Shown here one piece after another: positions 8,224-16,428 of a DNA stretch of 64,000 bases (position 1 is its first letter; the number at the start of each line of letters is the position of its first letter). This stretch comes from Deltaproteobacteria bacterium Ga0077550 (GTDB lineage: Bacteria; Myxococcota_A; Polyangia; Nannocystales; Nannocystaceae). The notes under the pieces are model-generated. The model was not told the DNA's origin, did not search any database, and saw only the letters and a program-made list of their open reading frames with translations. The DNA is taken from positions 50,089 to 114,088 of the forward strand of contig LNFB01000325.1 of NCBI GenBank assembly GCA_001464385.1. Reading direction: 5' to 3'. A program made the position numbers and the translations under genes.

Positions 8224-10700
8224 GGGCGCAGGAGCAGCAGCAGGCCGGCGGTGGCGATGGCGAGGGTGAGCGTGCCCTGTGGCGCGCCGGGGCACACCAG
8301 CTTGGCGCGCATGCCCGGCACGAGCCGGGTGTTGCGCGTCGAGCGGGTCGGATCGACGACGACGGTGACGAGCGTTCCGTCGTCGAAGCGCAGCTCGATC
8401 GTCGGCGGCAACGTCCAGTCGACGCCGCCGTCCGGCGCGTGGCTGGGGATCGTGAACTCGAGCACGAGCGTGCCGTCGGCGAGCCGCGTCACGTCGGCGT
8501 GCACGTCGAGCACCGCACCCACGGTGCCGGCCTGCGTGCGCCGCTCGCTCTCCCCGAGCCCGCCGCGATCGGACCCCGCACCTTCGTCGTCGTCCATCGC
8601 GCGCCCGCGCGCGGCCGGCGGAGCTCCCATCGGTGCGCTCGCCGATGCGGGCCGTGGCGGGGCGCTCGGCGCCGGCGCGGGTCGACGGACCGATCTGGCG
8701 ACGATGGGGCTCTCCATCTTCTTCGCCTTCGCCTCCTCGCGGACCGGTGGCCCGGCGAGCATGACCCCGGCGAGCTGATCCACCCCGCCGCCGCTCGCGG
8801 CCCGCAGGCCGACACCGGTGGCGGACATGCCGTGGGGCAGGGCGTGCGGCATCACCTCGTGTCGCGTCGGTGCGCCGGTGTCGACCGAGACCACGCCGTC
8901 GACGGCGATCCACGACGTCAGCCGCGTGGCGATGCCGAACGACAGGCCGGTCTGCTCGATCTGCGGGTCGAGGCCGCGCTCGCCCGCGGCGATCCGGAGC
9001 TCGAGATCCTCGACGCGCTCGCGGCCGAAGCGGGTGACGATCGCGGGGTTGCCCTCGGCGGCGGCCGTGGGCGGCAACGACAGCCGCTGCTCCCACGCCC
9101 CGCTCGACGTGCGGCCGCGGACCCGCAGCGCGCCGCCCTCGGGGCGCACGCGCACGGCAATCGTCGCGGGGTGCTCGGCCATGAGATCGGGCAGGTGCAT
9201 CGGCGCGTGCTCGAGCAGCGCATCGCCGTCGAGCGTGACGTCGACGACCAGGGGCGCGTGGGTGTGGACGCACAGCTTGGCGATCGCGCGCTCGGGATCC
9301 TCGTCGATCCCGATCACGATCTCGCAGCCCCGCCCGGCGCGGGCCGCCGGTGCGGTCAACGATCGATTCACCGCCGAGCCGACGCCGACGGTGTGGACCC
9401 GACAGCCCGCCGGCAGCGCGCCGTGGATCTCCGCGACGATCTCGGACTCGAAGCCGATCTGTCCGTCGGTCACCAGCACGATCTGCCGCTGGGCCTCGGG
9501 GCGCAGCGTGGCGAGGGCGGCCCGGATGCCGGTGCGCATCTCGGTGCCGCCGCCGGCGTGCAGCGAGCCCACCCACTGCTTGGCGGCGGTGCGCTGCGCC
9601 GCGGTGGCTGCGACCGGCCCGGTCTGCCACGCCCGCGCGGCGGTCGAGAACTCGATCAGCTCGAGGCGGTCGCGCTCGTCGAGCTGGTCGACCAGGGCGC
9701 ACGTCAGTCGCTGCGCCTGCTCGAGCGGGGCGCCCGACATCGAACCGCTGGTGTCGAGCAGCACGACGAGGTCGCGCGGCACGTGGGGTTGGTTCGTCGC
9801 GCCGGAAGGCGGCACGATCGTCAGCAGCGCGAACGCGTCGGCGGCCAGCCCGTGGCCCTGGGCCGGTCGTGCGCGGTGGATCGCGGTCGCCGCGTGGGCG
9901 CCCGCGACCCGCCAACGCACCACGACGTCGCGATCCAGCGCGGCGTTGGCCTCGGCGAGGGCGACGCGGGTGCGCGCGTCGCCGCCCTCGATGCGGACGC
10001 CGTGCGACGGGCACTCGACGCCGTGCTGCACGTCGTCGATCGTCAGCTCGAGCGCGGCGGTCACCGCCAGGGGATCGAGGGTCGTGTGCGTGGTGATGCG
10101 GTCGGCGTCGGCGATGCGACCGGGCGCGCCGAGGTAGCGCGGCGCGACGACGGTGGGGAAGCGCCACTCCCAGGTTCCGCGACGCTCCGCGCTCCACACG
10201 AGCGGCTGATCGATCTGGAGCTCGAGCTCGATCGTCGCGCCGGGCGGGAGGTTGCCGATCTCCTGCGTGAAGACGCTCGTGCGATCCTGCTCGAGCAGCG
10301 CCGCGGTGTGGCCGTCCATCACGGCTTTCACGAAGCGCTCGCGGGCGTCGCTGCGGCGCGCCACCTCGCCGCGGATCTCGCGATCGCCGATGCGGAAGCG
10401 ATAGCCGCTCACCGCCCCGTCGGCGGGCAGCGGCACCTGGTACGTCACCGCGAGCGGCTCGGCGTGGGGGTTGGTGAAGCGCTGCGTCAGCACCACCGCG
10501 GCCAGCCCGCCCCCGGCGCGCACGCACAGCGCGGTGCTGCGCAGCGGGAGCACGCGGCCGTCGGTGGCGACGAGGATGGCGCCATGGTGGTTGGCGCCAT
10601 GGTGGTTGGCGCCATGGTGGTTGGCGCCATGGTGGTTGGCGCCATGGTGGTTCACGGCGTCGGCGGTCGGGGACGGGGACATGGGGGCGTGGGCAATCAT
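8220..10700 (-). CDS. VIT and von Willebrand factor A domain protein
   Basis: An 826-residue protein like the inter-alpha-trypsin-inhibitor heavy chains. After a short N-terminus comes a His-rich repeat (NHHGA five times, residues ~17-41). It is followed by a VIT domain (about 45-165, with the family's RFTNPHAEPLAVTYQVPLP start) and a VWA domain. The VWA MIDAS site is complete: DTSGS near residue 312, the Thr in GGGTEMRTG and the Asp of VLVTDGQ. The C-terminal ~250 residues include a Pro/Ala-rich linker and end in a hydrophobic helix. There is no signal peptide, so the bulk is probably cytoplasmic and C-tail anchored. ATG 10700 is preceded by GAGAGG. It is the first gene of the sigma operon and could be its sensor; that is inference. 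Confidence 0.88.
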   Translation of the reverse strand: MIAHAPMSPSPTADAVNHHGANHHGANHHGANHHGANHHGAILVATDGRVLPLRSTALCVRAGGGLAAVVLTQRFTNPHAEPLAVTYQVPLPADGAVSGYRFRIGDREIRGEVARRSDARERFVKAVMDGHTAALLEQDRTSVFTQEIGNLPPGATIELELQIDQPLVWSAERRGTWEWRFPTVVAPRYLGAPGRIADADRITTHTTLDPLAVTAALELTIDDVQHGVECPSHGVRIEGGDARTRVALAEANAALDRDVVVRWRVAGAHAATAIHRARPAQGHGLAADAFALLTIVPPSGATNQPHVPRDLVVLLDTSGSMSGAPLEQAQRLTCALVDQLDERDRLELIEFSTAARAWQTGPVAATAAQRTAAKQWVGSLHAGGGTEMRTGIRAALATLRPEAQRQIVLVTDGQIGFESEIVAEIHGALPAGCRVHTVGVGSAVNRSLTAPAARAGRGCEIVIGIDEDPERAIAKLCVHTHAPLVVDVTLDGDALLEHAPMHLPDLMAEHPATIAVRVRPEGGALRVRGRTSSGAWEQRLSLPPTAAAEGNPAIVTRFGRERVEDLELRIAAGERGLDPQIEQTGLSFGIATRLTSWIAVDGVVSVDTGAPTRHEVMPHALPHGMSATGVGLRAASGGGVDQLAGVMLAGPPVREEAKAKKMESPIVARSVRRPAPAPSAPPRPASASAPMGAPPAARGRAMDDDEGAGSDRGGLGESERRTQAGTVGAVLDVHADVTRLADGTLVLEFTIPSHAPDGGVDWTLPPTIELRFDDGTLVTVVVDPTRSTRNTRLVPGMRAKLVCPGAPQGTLTLAIATAGLLLLLRP
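10578..10652. repeat. Five perfect 15-bp tandem repeats
   Basis: The unit ggcgccatggtggtt occurs five times without a mismatch inside the VIT/VWA gene and encodes NHHGA in the minus-strand frame. Because 15 is a multiple of three, copy-number change would lengthen or shorten the His-rich tract without a frameshift. Confidence 0.95.
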
Positions 10701-10851
10701 GGCGGACCTCTCGCCGCGCGGGGTGGTGCGTCGCGGCGGGCGACCAACGCGGGATGGCCCCGGTTTCGTGACAGGGAATTTTCTCGTGGGGTGGCCGGGC
10801 CCGGCCCGTCGGTTTTTTGCCCTGGGGCCGGGGTTTTGGCAGCGTGGGCGG

Positions 10852-11256
10852 ATGCCGGGCACCCCACGAGGCCGACGCGTCGCGCTGGCCGTGCTGCTGT
10901 GCGCCGGGTGCCACCCGCTGGCGCCGCTGCTGCTGCCCAAGGCCAACTCGGGGATCGAGGTCGCGGCGGTGCCGACCGGCGACGGCGCGCAGTACGTCTC
11001 GGTGACCAGCGACGACGCGATGGCGGCGACGAGCCTGCGCACGCGCTGGAAGAAGGCCGCGGGTCACGCCTGCGACGGCGACTACCTGGTGCTGTCCGAG
11101 AGCGCGTCGCAGCGGACGACCGCGGGGCGCACCTCCGGCAACACCCACGAGGGCTTCGTCCGCTGCGTCTCGCCCGAGGGCACGCTGCGCGACGAGGACA
11201 AGCCCGCGACCGACAACGGTCGCACCGGCGGGCTCACCCGCGCGAACTCGCCGTGA
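10852..11256 (+). CDS. Small putative lipoprotein, unknown function
   Basis: A 134-residue exported protein. The N-terminus (MPGTPRGRR then ALAVLLCAGC) is a good lipoprotein signal with the lipid-bearing Cys near residue 19. The mature part has two further Cys residues (in AGHACDGDY and FVRCVSPEG) that could form a disulfide, and no family I recognise. Its stop codon overlaps the possible upstream start of the MepA-like gene (TGATG at 11254-11258), so the two are probably one transcript. It diverges from the VIT/VWA operon across 151 bases. Confidence 0.72.
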   Translation: MPGTPRGRRVALAVLLCAGCHPLAPLLLPKANSGIEVAAVPTGDGAQYVSVTSDDAMAATSLRTRWKKAAGHACDGDYLVLSESASQRTTAGRTSGNTHEGFVRCVSPEGTLRDEDKPATDNGRTGGLTRANSP

Positions 11257-11291
11257 TGTCGGGGCGCGGCGCGACGTTGCATCCGAGCGCG

Positions 11292-12383
11292 ATGCATCGC
11301 AGCCTTGTCGTCATGCCCTGGCGAGGGATCGTGGTCGCGTCGTGTCTGCTGGCGATCGGGTGCGATCGCGATCACGGATCGACGCCGGCACCTCCACCCG
11401 ATGCGCCCGCGGTCGCGGCGGTCACGACGGCGACACCCGCGGCGCCGCCCTCACCCCCGGCGCCGCCCGAGGTCCCCGGCGGCGGGCCCGATCCGCTGAC
11501 GCTCGATCCTTCCTACTCGACGTCCAAGGGCAGCCCCAACGAGGGGAGCCTCGAGGGCGGCGTGCCGCTGCCGCTGTCGGGGCCGGGCTATCGCTTCACC
11601 CCGCGCAAGAAGCCCGAGCGTCGCCACGGCACCGTCGAGCTCGTCGCCGCGCTGGTCCGCGCCGCGACCCACGTCGACGCGCACCACCCGAAATCGGATC
11701 CGCCCGCCATCCTCACCCTCGGCGACATCGGCATGCCACAGGGCGGCGAGATCGCGGGCCACGGATCACACCGGGCCGGCCGCGACGCCGACGTGATGTT
11801 CTATCTGCAGCGCGAGGACGGCACGCCGTTCGAGGGCAAGGCGATCCCCCTCGATCCCGAGGGCCGCGGCACGGACTACGGCGACCTGGCCGATCCGAGC
11901 GATGACATCCCGGTGCGGATCGATCTACCGCGCACGTGGGCGTTCGTCGCGGCGCTGCTCGCCGACGACACCGTGCAGATCCAGCAGATCTATGTCGTCG
12001 AGCACGTGCGCGCCATGCTGCTCGCGCAGGGCGAGCAGGCGAAGGCCGATCCGGCGATCCTGGCCCGCTTCGGCGACGTCACGTGCCAGCCGCGGTTCCC
12101 CCACGACGACCACATGCACATCCGGGTGTTCTGCACCGCCGAGGACATCGCCGGCGGCTGCAACGACGTCGCCCCGATCTTCCCCTGGCAGCGCGCGCTG
12201 CTGAAGTCGCAGGGGGCCGCTCCGGTTGCGCCGCCCAAGCGCAAGACCGCCAAGCCCAAGCTCACCTCCGTCGAGGAGGCCCGCGAGAAGGCCGGGCCGA
12301 TGGACGCGGCGGTGACCGAGTTCCTCGATCGGCGGCGCGCATGGGCCAAGCCGCCGCACCCCGGCCGACGGTGGTGCAAGTAG
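11292..12383 (+). CDS. mepA: Penicillin-insensitive murein endopeptidase (MepA-like) lipoprotein
   Basis: LAS-type zinc peptidase predicted to cut D-Ala-mDAP cross-links in peptidoglycan. A lipoprotein signal (VASCLLAIGC) is followed by a Pro/Ala-rich linker, then the catalytic domain from about residue 80. The zinc site is visible: HGSHRAGRDADVMF near residue 157 supplies the family HxxxxxxD pair, and HDDHMHIRVFC near 271 supplies the HxxH-type pair and third ligand. A basic, Pro-rich C-terminal tail of ~60 residues is extra compared with E. coli MepA. Starts at 11256 (overlapping the upstream stop), 11292 and 11313 are in frame; 11292 gives a normal signal length. Acts in the periplasm in cell-wall remodelling. 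Confidence 0.88.
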   Translation: MHRSLVVMPWRGIVVASCLLAIGCDRDHGSTPAPPPDAPAVAAVTTATPAAPPSPPAPPEVPGGGPDPLTLDPSYSTSKGSPNEGSLEGGVPLPLSGPGYRFTPRKKPERRHGTVELVAALVRAATHVDAHHPKSDPPAILTLGDIGMPQGGEIAGHGSHRAGRDADVMFYLQREDGTPFEGKAIPLDPEGRGTDYGDLADPSDDIPVRIDLPRTWAFVAALLADDTVQIQQIYVVEHVRAMLLAQGEQAKADPAILARFGDVTCQPRFPHDDHMHIRVFCTAEDIAGGCNDVAPIFPWQRALLKSQGAAPVAPPKRKTAKPKLTSVEEAREKAGPMDAAVTEFLDRRRAWAKPPHPGRRWCK

Positions 12384-12385
12384 CG

Positions 12386-13780
12386 TCACGCCAGGACGCG
12401 GACGTCGGGCAGCCACACGCCACCGGACAGCTCCGTGATCCGACGCTGGCGCTCGCTGGCCGCCGTGCCGGCCGGCACCACGATGACGCGGGGTGGATCG
12501 AGTTCGCCGCGCTCGCGCAGGTACGCGTACGCGGGTGAGCGCAGGCGGAGGTTGTCGTCGATCCGCGTCGCGAGGCGGCGCGAGAGGTCGGGGCGCACGA
12601 GGCCCTGCAGCTCGATGCGGCAGAGCAGCCCGCGCGGGCGGCCCTGCGAGGCGCCCGCGCCCCGCAGCGAGAGCTCGCCGAACTCCGTGTCCGACAGGCC
12701 GTCGCCCATCCGCGCCGACGACGGCGAGGCTCCGACGTGCACGCCGAGGCTCTGGGGATCCGCGCCGATCTCGGCGGCGACGAGCGCCGGATCCTCGCGG
12801 GCGAGGGCCTGGCGCACCGACGCCGTCAACCACGCGCCGGCGACGGTGCAGCCCTCGAGCGCGACGTCGGCGGGTGGTGTCGACAGCCGGACCACGCGCG
12901 TGCGCGGGAACGGGGCCGCGGCCGTCGGTGGATCGAAGCCGACGACGCGGACGTGCTGCTCGGTCCGCAGGCGCAGCATGCCGAGCGCCGAGGAGACCAC
13001 CACCTCGTAGCGGTGGCCGAGGAAGGCGGCCTCGGGGAGGATCGTCTGCTCGGCGTACACGCGACGGCCGTCGTCCTCGGGGTTGGTGTAGGGCAGCAAC
13101 TCGATCAGCTGCGATCCGACGGCGAGCGTGGTCGAGTCGTCGGGCGCGTGCAGCGTGGGCAGGCCGCAGCGCAGGCCACGGAGGAACCATCCGACGCCGA
13201 GCACCGGCGTGTCGGTGCGCGCCGCGTGGGAGAGATCGTGCTCGCACAGCACGGCGCGTAGCGATGGGAGCTGACGACGCAGCGTGATCCGCTGCGATCG
13301 CTCGAGCCACCGCGTCACCAGCACGCTCGGCGCCACGAGCAGGTCGGGATCGAAGCTGCGCAGGCGCTCGAGCACGCGGGCGCCGTCGTCGATCCGATCG
13401 AGCACGAACAGCTCGCCTCCCAGCGCGCGCAGGTCATCCCGCAGGGTGCGCTCCGCCAGCGGATCGTGCCCGTGCGCGTAGAGCAGCGCGGTGCGTTGCG
13501 GCGGGGCCTCGCCGAGCCGCGCGCGCCATACACCGAGCACCGCCTCGCGCTCGCCCGGCGCCCCGGTGAGCTCCATCGCCGCCGGGTCGGCGTCGTCGAT
13601 GACGCCGAAGCCGAGGTGGTTCTCGACCTCGCGCTCGTGCCGATCGCGATCGAAGATCGGGAGGCTGGCGCGGAAGTCGTCGAGCGAGGTGATCGTGGGC
13701 AGGCCAAAGCGCTGACCGACGCGCGTCGATCCGAGCTGGTCGAGCAGCAGGCGCAGGATCCGTTCGCGGGCGCCCGACAC
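12386..13780 (-). CDS. GH3-like acyl-adenylate/amido synthetase family protein
   Basis: A 464-residue soluble protein. The beginning (TRVGQRFGLPTITSLDDFRASLPIFDRD) matches the opening of the GH3 family, whose plant members adenylate and conjugate jasmonate or auxin. The middle has a typical fold of ANL enzymes (DLLVAPSVLVTRWLER; SALGMLRLRTEQHVRVVGFDPP is equivalent to the GH3 YRYRLGDVVxVxGF stretch). The usual N-terminal third is shorter or diverged, so substrate and even activity are open. I chose GTG 13780 because GAGG lies six bases upstream and the frame above it holds no conserved sequence. It is 14 bases downstream of the MerR-TPR gene, in the same operon. Confidence 0.7.
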   Translation of the reverse strand: MSGARERILRLLLDQLGSTRVGQRFGLPTITSLDDFRASLPIFDRDRHEREVENHLGFGVIDDADPAAMELTGAPGEREAVLGVWRARLGEAPPQRTALLYAHGHDPLAERTLRDDLRALGGELFVLDRIDDGARVLERLRSFDPDLLVAPSVLVTRWLERSQRITLRRQLPSLRAVLCEHDLSHAARTDTPVLGVGWFLRGLRCGLPTLHAPDDSTTLAVGSQLIELLPYTNPEDDGRRVYAEQTILPEAAFLGHRYEVVVSSALGMLRLRTEQHVRVVGFDPPTAAAPFPRTRVVRLSTPPADVALEGCTVAGAWLTASVRQALAREDPALVAAEIGADPQSLGVHVGASPSSARMGDGLSDTEFGELSLRGAGASQGRPRGLLCRIELQGLVRPDLSRRLATRIDDNLRLRSPAYAYLRERGELDPPRVIVVPAGTAASERQRRITELSGGVWLPDVRVLA

Positions 13781-13794
13781 CTTCGTCCTCGCCC

Positions 13795-14805
13795 CTAGCG
13801 GCCGAGCTCGCGGCGGAGCTGAGCGGCGACCTCGGCGGCCGACTCGCGGCGGTGCTCGATCTCCGGGGCGCGCAGCTCCGGCGAGACCGCCGCGATCGCG
13901 GCGCAGAAGCGATCGAGGTGGGCGAGCGCCTGCAGCTTGCCGCCGACCTGCAGCAGCGCCCGCGCCAGGCCGTAGTGGGCCTCGGACCAGTCGGGGCAGG
14001 TGCGCAGGACGTGGCGGTAGGCCGAGATCGCGGCCTCGGTGTCCCCGCACTGCAGCGTCAGCTCGGCGAGGTTGCACTGCGCCTCGGGCTGATCGGGATC
14101 GCAGCGCAGCGCCTGCTCGAAGTGCTCGCGCGCCGCGTCGACGTCGCCGAGCTCGGCGTGCAGACCTCCGAGGTTCGTCCACGCGGCGGACAGCGTCGGG
14201 TCGAGGCCCAGCGCGGTCTCGTAGGCGCGGCGCGCCGCCGCCAGCCCGGCGATGTCGCTCGGGGCGCTGTCGCGCTCGGCCTCGAGCTCGCAGCCGCGGC
14301 GGAACCAATCATGCGCGGTCGTGGGTTCGTCGGGCTCGGCGGTGGACACCGGCAGCGTCAGCACGCTGGCCGCCTGCTCGCGCAGGGTCGACACCGTGAA
14401 GTCGAGCACGACCTGGCCGCTGTCGGCCTCGAAGCGGTGATCGCCTTCGTCGACGACGACGCGGTCGTGATCGCAGCGGATGCGCAGCGCCGAGAGCGAG
14501 GTGTCGACGCCGGGGAGGTTCGCGCGCAGCGTCGCGAGTGAGCGCCGGATCTTCCGCAGGCTCGCGCCCTCGTCGACCAAGGCCTTGGCGACCTTGACCG
14601 CGATGAGATCGCGGAAGCTGTACAGCGTGCGGCCGCCGTCGCGCAGCGAGGGGACGATGAACCCCGTCTGCGACCAGTAGCGCAGGCGGTGCTCGGGGAC
14701 CGCGAAGAGCCGCGCGACCTCGCGGATGCCATAGCCGGCCGCGTCGTCGCGTCGGGTCGGGGCGTCGAGCGTCATGGGGCGCAGGGTAACAGCGTCGGAT
14801 GTCAT
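13795..14805 (-). CDS. MerR-family HTH protein with TPR repeats
   Basis: A 336-residue fusion. Residues ~25-95 form a MerR winged HTH (IREVARLFAVPEHRLRYWSQ, then SFRDLIAVKVAKALVDEGAS). Residues ~165-300 carry about three to four tetratricopeptide repeats, seen in the periodic A-W-T-N-L-G-G-L-H-A-E-L-G pattern and its successors. Between them lies a linker with alternating charged residues. MerR normally has a small ligand domain here; the TPR array suggests a protein or peptide partner, perhaps the cotranscribed GH3-like protein. Start ATG 14805 has GAGGG seven bases upstream. It lies 18 bases after an unknown gene and 14 before the GH3-like gene. Confidence 0.85.
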   Translation of the reverse strand: MTSDAVTLRPMTLDAPTRRDDAAGYGIREVARLFAVPEHRLRYWSQTGFIVPSLRDGGRTLYSFRDLIAVKVAKALVDEGASLRKIRRSLATLRANLPGVDTSLSALRIRCDHDRVVVDEGDHRFEADSGQVVLDFTVSTLREQAASVLTLPVSTAEPDEPTTAHDWFRRGCELEAERDSAPSDIAGLAAARRAYETALGLDPTLSAAWTNLGGLHAELGDVDAAREHFEQALRCDPDQPEAQCNLAELTLQCGDTEAAISAYRHVLRTCPDWSEAHYGLARALLQVGGKLQALAHLDRFCAAIAAVSPELRAPEIEHRRESAAEVAAQLRRELGR

Positions 14806-14823
14806 GGACACGCCCTCGAGGTC

Positions 14824-15342
14824 CTATCGGGAGTTGCGCGGCCATGCGACCGCATCGCCGTCGACGAGCAGGGCCATCGCCTCGCTGCGGATCGAGGTGT
14901 CGACGCTCAGCTCGATGGCGTCCACCGGCAGTCGGGCGAGGCGCGCGAGGTGCGGCAGGGCGAGCGCGGTGAGACGCGCGCGGACGATCTCGTGCTCGCG
15001 CATGAGCTCCGTGAGTCGCTCCGCGGTGGCGGTGTCGATCGGCTCGCGGACCCGCTCGACGCAGCGCGTGAGATCGATGGTCATCATCACCGTGGCGTAG
15101 ACGCGACCGTTGCCGGCCTCGACCGCGATGGCCTCGCTGCCCTCGACGACGAGCTCGCCGTGGGCGAACAAGAGATCGATCGCGCCGGGGCTCAGTCGCT
15201 CGCGGACCTCGCGGTGGATGAGCGCGATGCGATCGACCTTCGCCCAGCGCGGCGCGACGAGACCCGTGGGGTGCGACGCCACGGGGCCACGGATCGGCGC
15301 GCCGGAGCGCGCGTGCACAGGGGAGGTCTTGCGCGTCGCCAA
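14824..15342 (-). CDS. Hypothetical protein, first gene of MerR-TPR/GH3-like operon
   Basis: A 172-residue soluble protein of unknown family. The C-terminal half is helical and leucine/arginine rich (RLTELMREHEIVRARLTALAL), ending in a short beta-like stretch. The start is a TTG at 15342. I keep it because a GATACT box lies nine bases upstream, matching the leaderless promoter pattern seen at several other genes in this window. A later GTG is possible. Eighteen bases separate it from the MerR-TPR gene, so all three genes probably share the transcript. Nothing indicates its biochemical role. Confidence 0.65.
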   Translation of the reverse strand: MATRKTSPVHARSGAPIRGPVASHPTGLVAPRWAKVDRIALIHREVRERLSPGAIDLLFAHGELVVEGSEAIAVEAGNGRVYATVMMTIDLTRCVERVREPIDTATAERLTELMREHEIVRARLTALALPHLARLARLPVDAIELSVDTSIRSEAMALLVDGDAVAWPRNSR

Positions 15343-15351
15343 GTGTAGGCG

Positions 15352-15357
15352 AGTATC
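15352..15357 (-). promoter_or_regulatory. -10-like box GATACT, leaderless arrangement
   Basis: GATACT on the minus strand, nine bases before the TTG start at 15342. No -35 consensus and no Shine-Dalgarno sequence are visible. Confidence 0.35.
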
Positions 15358-15422
15358 CTACTGACGGTCGGAGGCGATCTCAAGAAACCGGCCGGCGCGG
15401 CGGAACCGCGATCTCGACGGGC

Positions 15423-15428
15423 TATGCT
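15423..15428 (+). promoter_or_regulatory. -10-like box TATGCT of gshB, leaderless arrangement
   Basis: TATGCT ends eight bases before the gshB ATG at 15437, so transcription would start at or next to the A of the start codon. Confidence 0.4.
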
Positions 15429-15436
15429 CGCGGCCC

Positions 15437-16402
15437 ATGGACGTCCTGTTCGTCTGCGATCCGCCCGAGACGTTCTCCCCCGCCGCCGACTCGACCCTCG
15501 TGATGATCGACGAGGCAGTGCGCCGGGGGCATCGTCCCTACTGCGCGCTGCTCGAGGACCTCGCGCTGCGGGTGGATCAAGCCTGGGTCCGCGCCGACGC
15601 GCTGCGGATCGAGCGAACCGCGGCGGGGCTCGTCGCGCACCGCGAACGCGCCGGCGCGTGGCGATCGATGGCCGAGTTCGGCGCGGTCATCATGCGCAAG
15701 GATCCGCCGTTCGATCAGGGCTACCTGACCGCGACATGGATCCTCGATCGCGCGCAGTCGCCCGTCTTCAACGCTCCCGCGGGCCTGCGCGACTTCAACG
15801 AGAAGCTGAGCCTGGCGCAGTTCCCGGATCTCGCGCCCAAGACCTACGTGGCGCGCGAATCCACCGAAATCCGGCGGATCCTGGCCGAGCTCGGGGGCCG
15901 CATGATCCTGAAGCCGGTCTTCGGGTACGGCGGCCGCGAGGTCCTGCTCGCGCGACACGACGACCCGAACCTCGGCAGCTTGATCGAGCTGGCGACCGCC
16001 GAGGGGACGCGCTGGACCATCGCGCAGGAGTACCTGCCGGATGCGACCCGCGGCGACAAGCGCATCCTCATGGTCGACGGCGAGCCGATCGGCGCGGTGC
16101 TGCGCGTCGGCGTGCCGGGCGAGGTGCGCAACAACTTCCACGCCGGCGGCAAGCCGGCCGTCTCGGAGCTCGACGACGCGGATCGGAGGATCTGCGCGCG
16201 CGTGGGCCCCGTCCTGCGCGAGCGGGGCCAGTTCTTCGTCGGCCTCGATGTCATCGGTGGTCGACTGACGGAAATCAACGTGACCAGCCCGACAGGGATG
16301 CAAGAGATCAACCGCCTGGGTGGGCTCGAGGACGACGCCACCATGCAGGCCCGCTTCTGGCAGGGCCTCGAACGAAAGCTTGGCGCGCGGGCCCGAACGT
16401 GA
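15437..16402 (+). CDS. gshB: Glutathione synthetase
   Basis: ATP-grasp ligase joining gamma-glutamylcysteine and glycine, the second step of glutathione synthesis, in the cytosol. At 321 residues it has the standard length. Visible landmarks are the N-terminal substrate domain (MDVLFVCDPPETF), the MRKDPPFD motif with YLTATWILD, NAPAGLRDFNEKL, and the ATP-grasp core (GRMILKPVFGYGGREVLLAR). The C-terminus carries the metal-binding segment FVGLDVIGGRLTEINVTSPTG. No gshA is in this window. A TATGCT box eight bases upstream suggests a leaderless mRNA. The following sigma-like gene starts 26 bases later and may be cotranscribed. Confidence 0.95.
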   Translation: MDVLFVCDPPETFSPAADSTLVMIDEAVRRGHRPYCALLEDLALRVDQAWVRADALRIERTAAGLVAHRERAGAWRSMAEFGAVIMRKDPPFDQGYLTATWILDRAQSPVFNAPAGLRDFNEKLSLAQFPDLAPKTYVARESTEIRRILAELGGRMILKPVFGYGGREVLLARHDDPNLGSLIELATAEGTRWTIAQEYLPDATRGDKRILMVDGEPIGAVLRVGVPGEVRNNFHAGGKPAVSELDDADRRICARVGPVLRERGQFFVGLDVIGGRLTEINVTSPTGMQEINRLGGLEDDATMQARFWQGLERKLGARART

Positions 16403-16428
16403 CACTCTGACGCCGAGCCCACACGCGA

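Noticed and set aside
10578..10652. Tandem repeat considered as a CRISPR array
   Set aside because: The units are contiguous, 15 bases, with no spacers and lie in a coding frame; no cas genes are present.
8439..11255. Plus-strand open frame running through the VIT/VWA and sigma genes into the MepA-like gene
   Set aside because: Only the last part (from 11256) is coding. The rest is antisense of strong minus-strand genes and is Arg/Gly/Ala-rich without structure.
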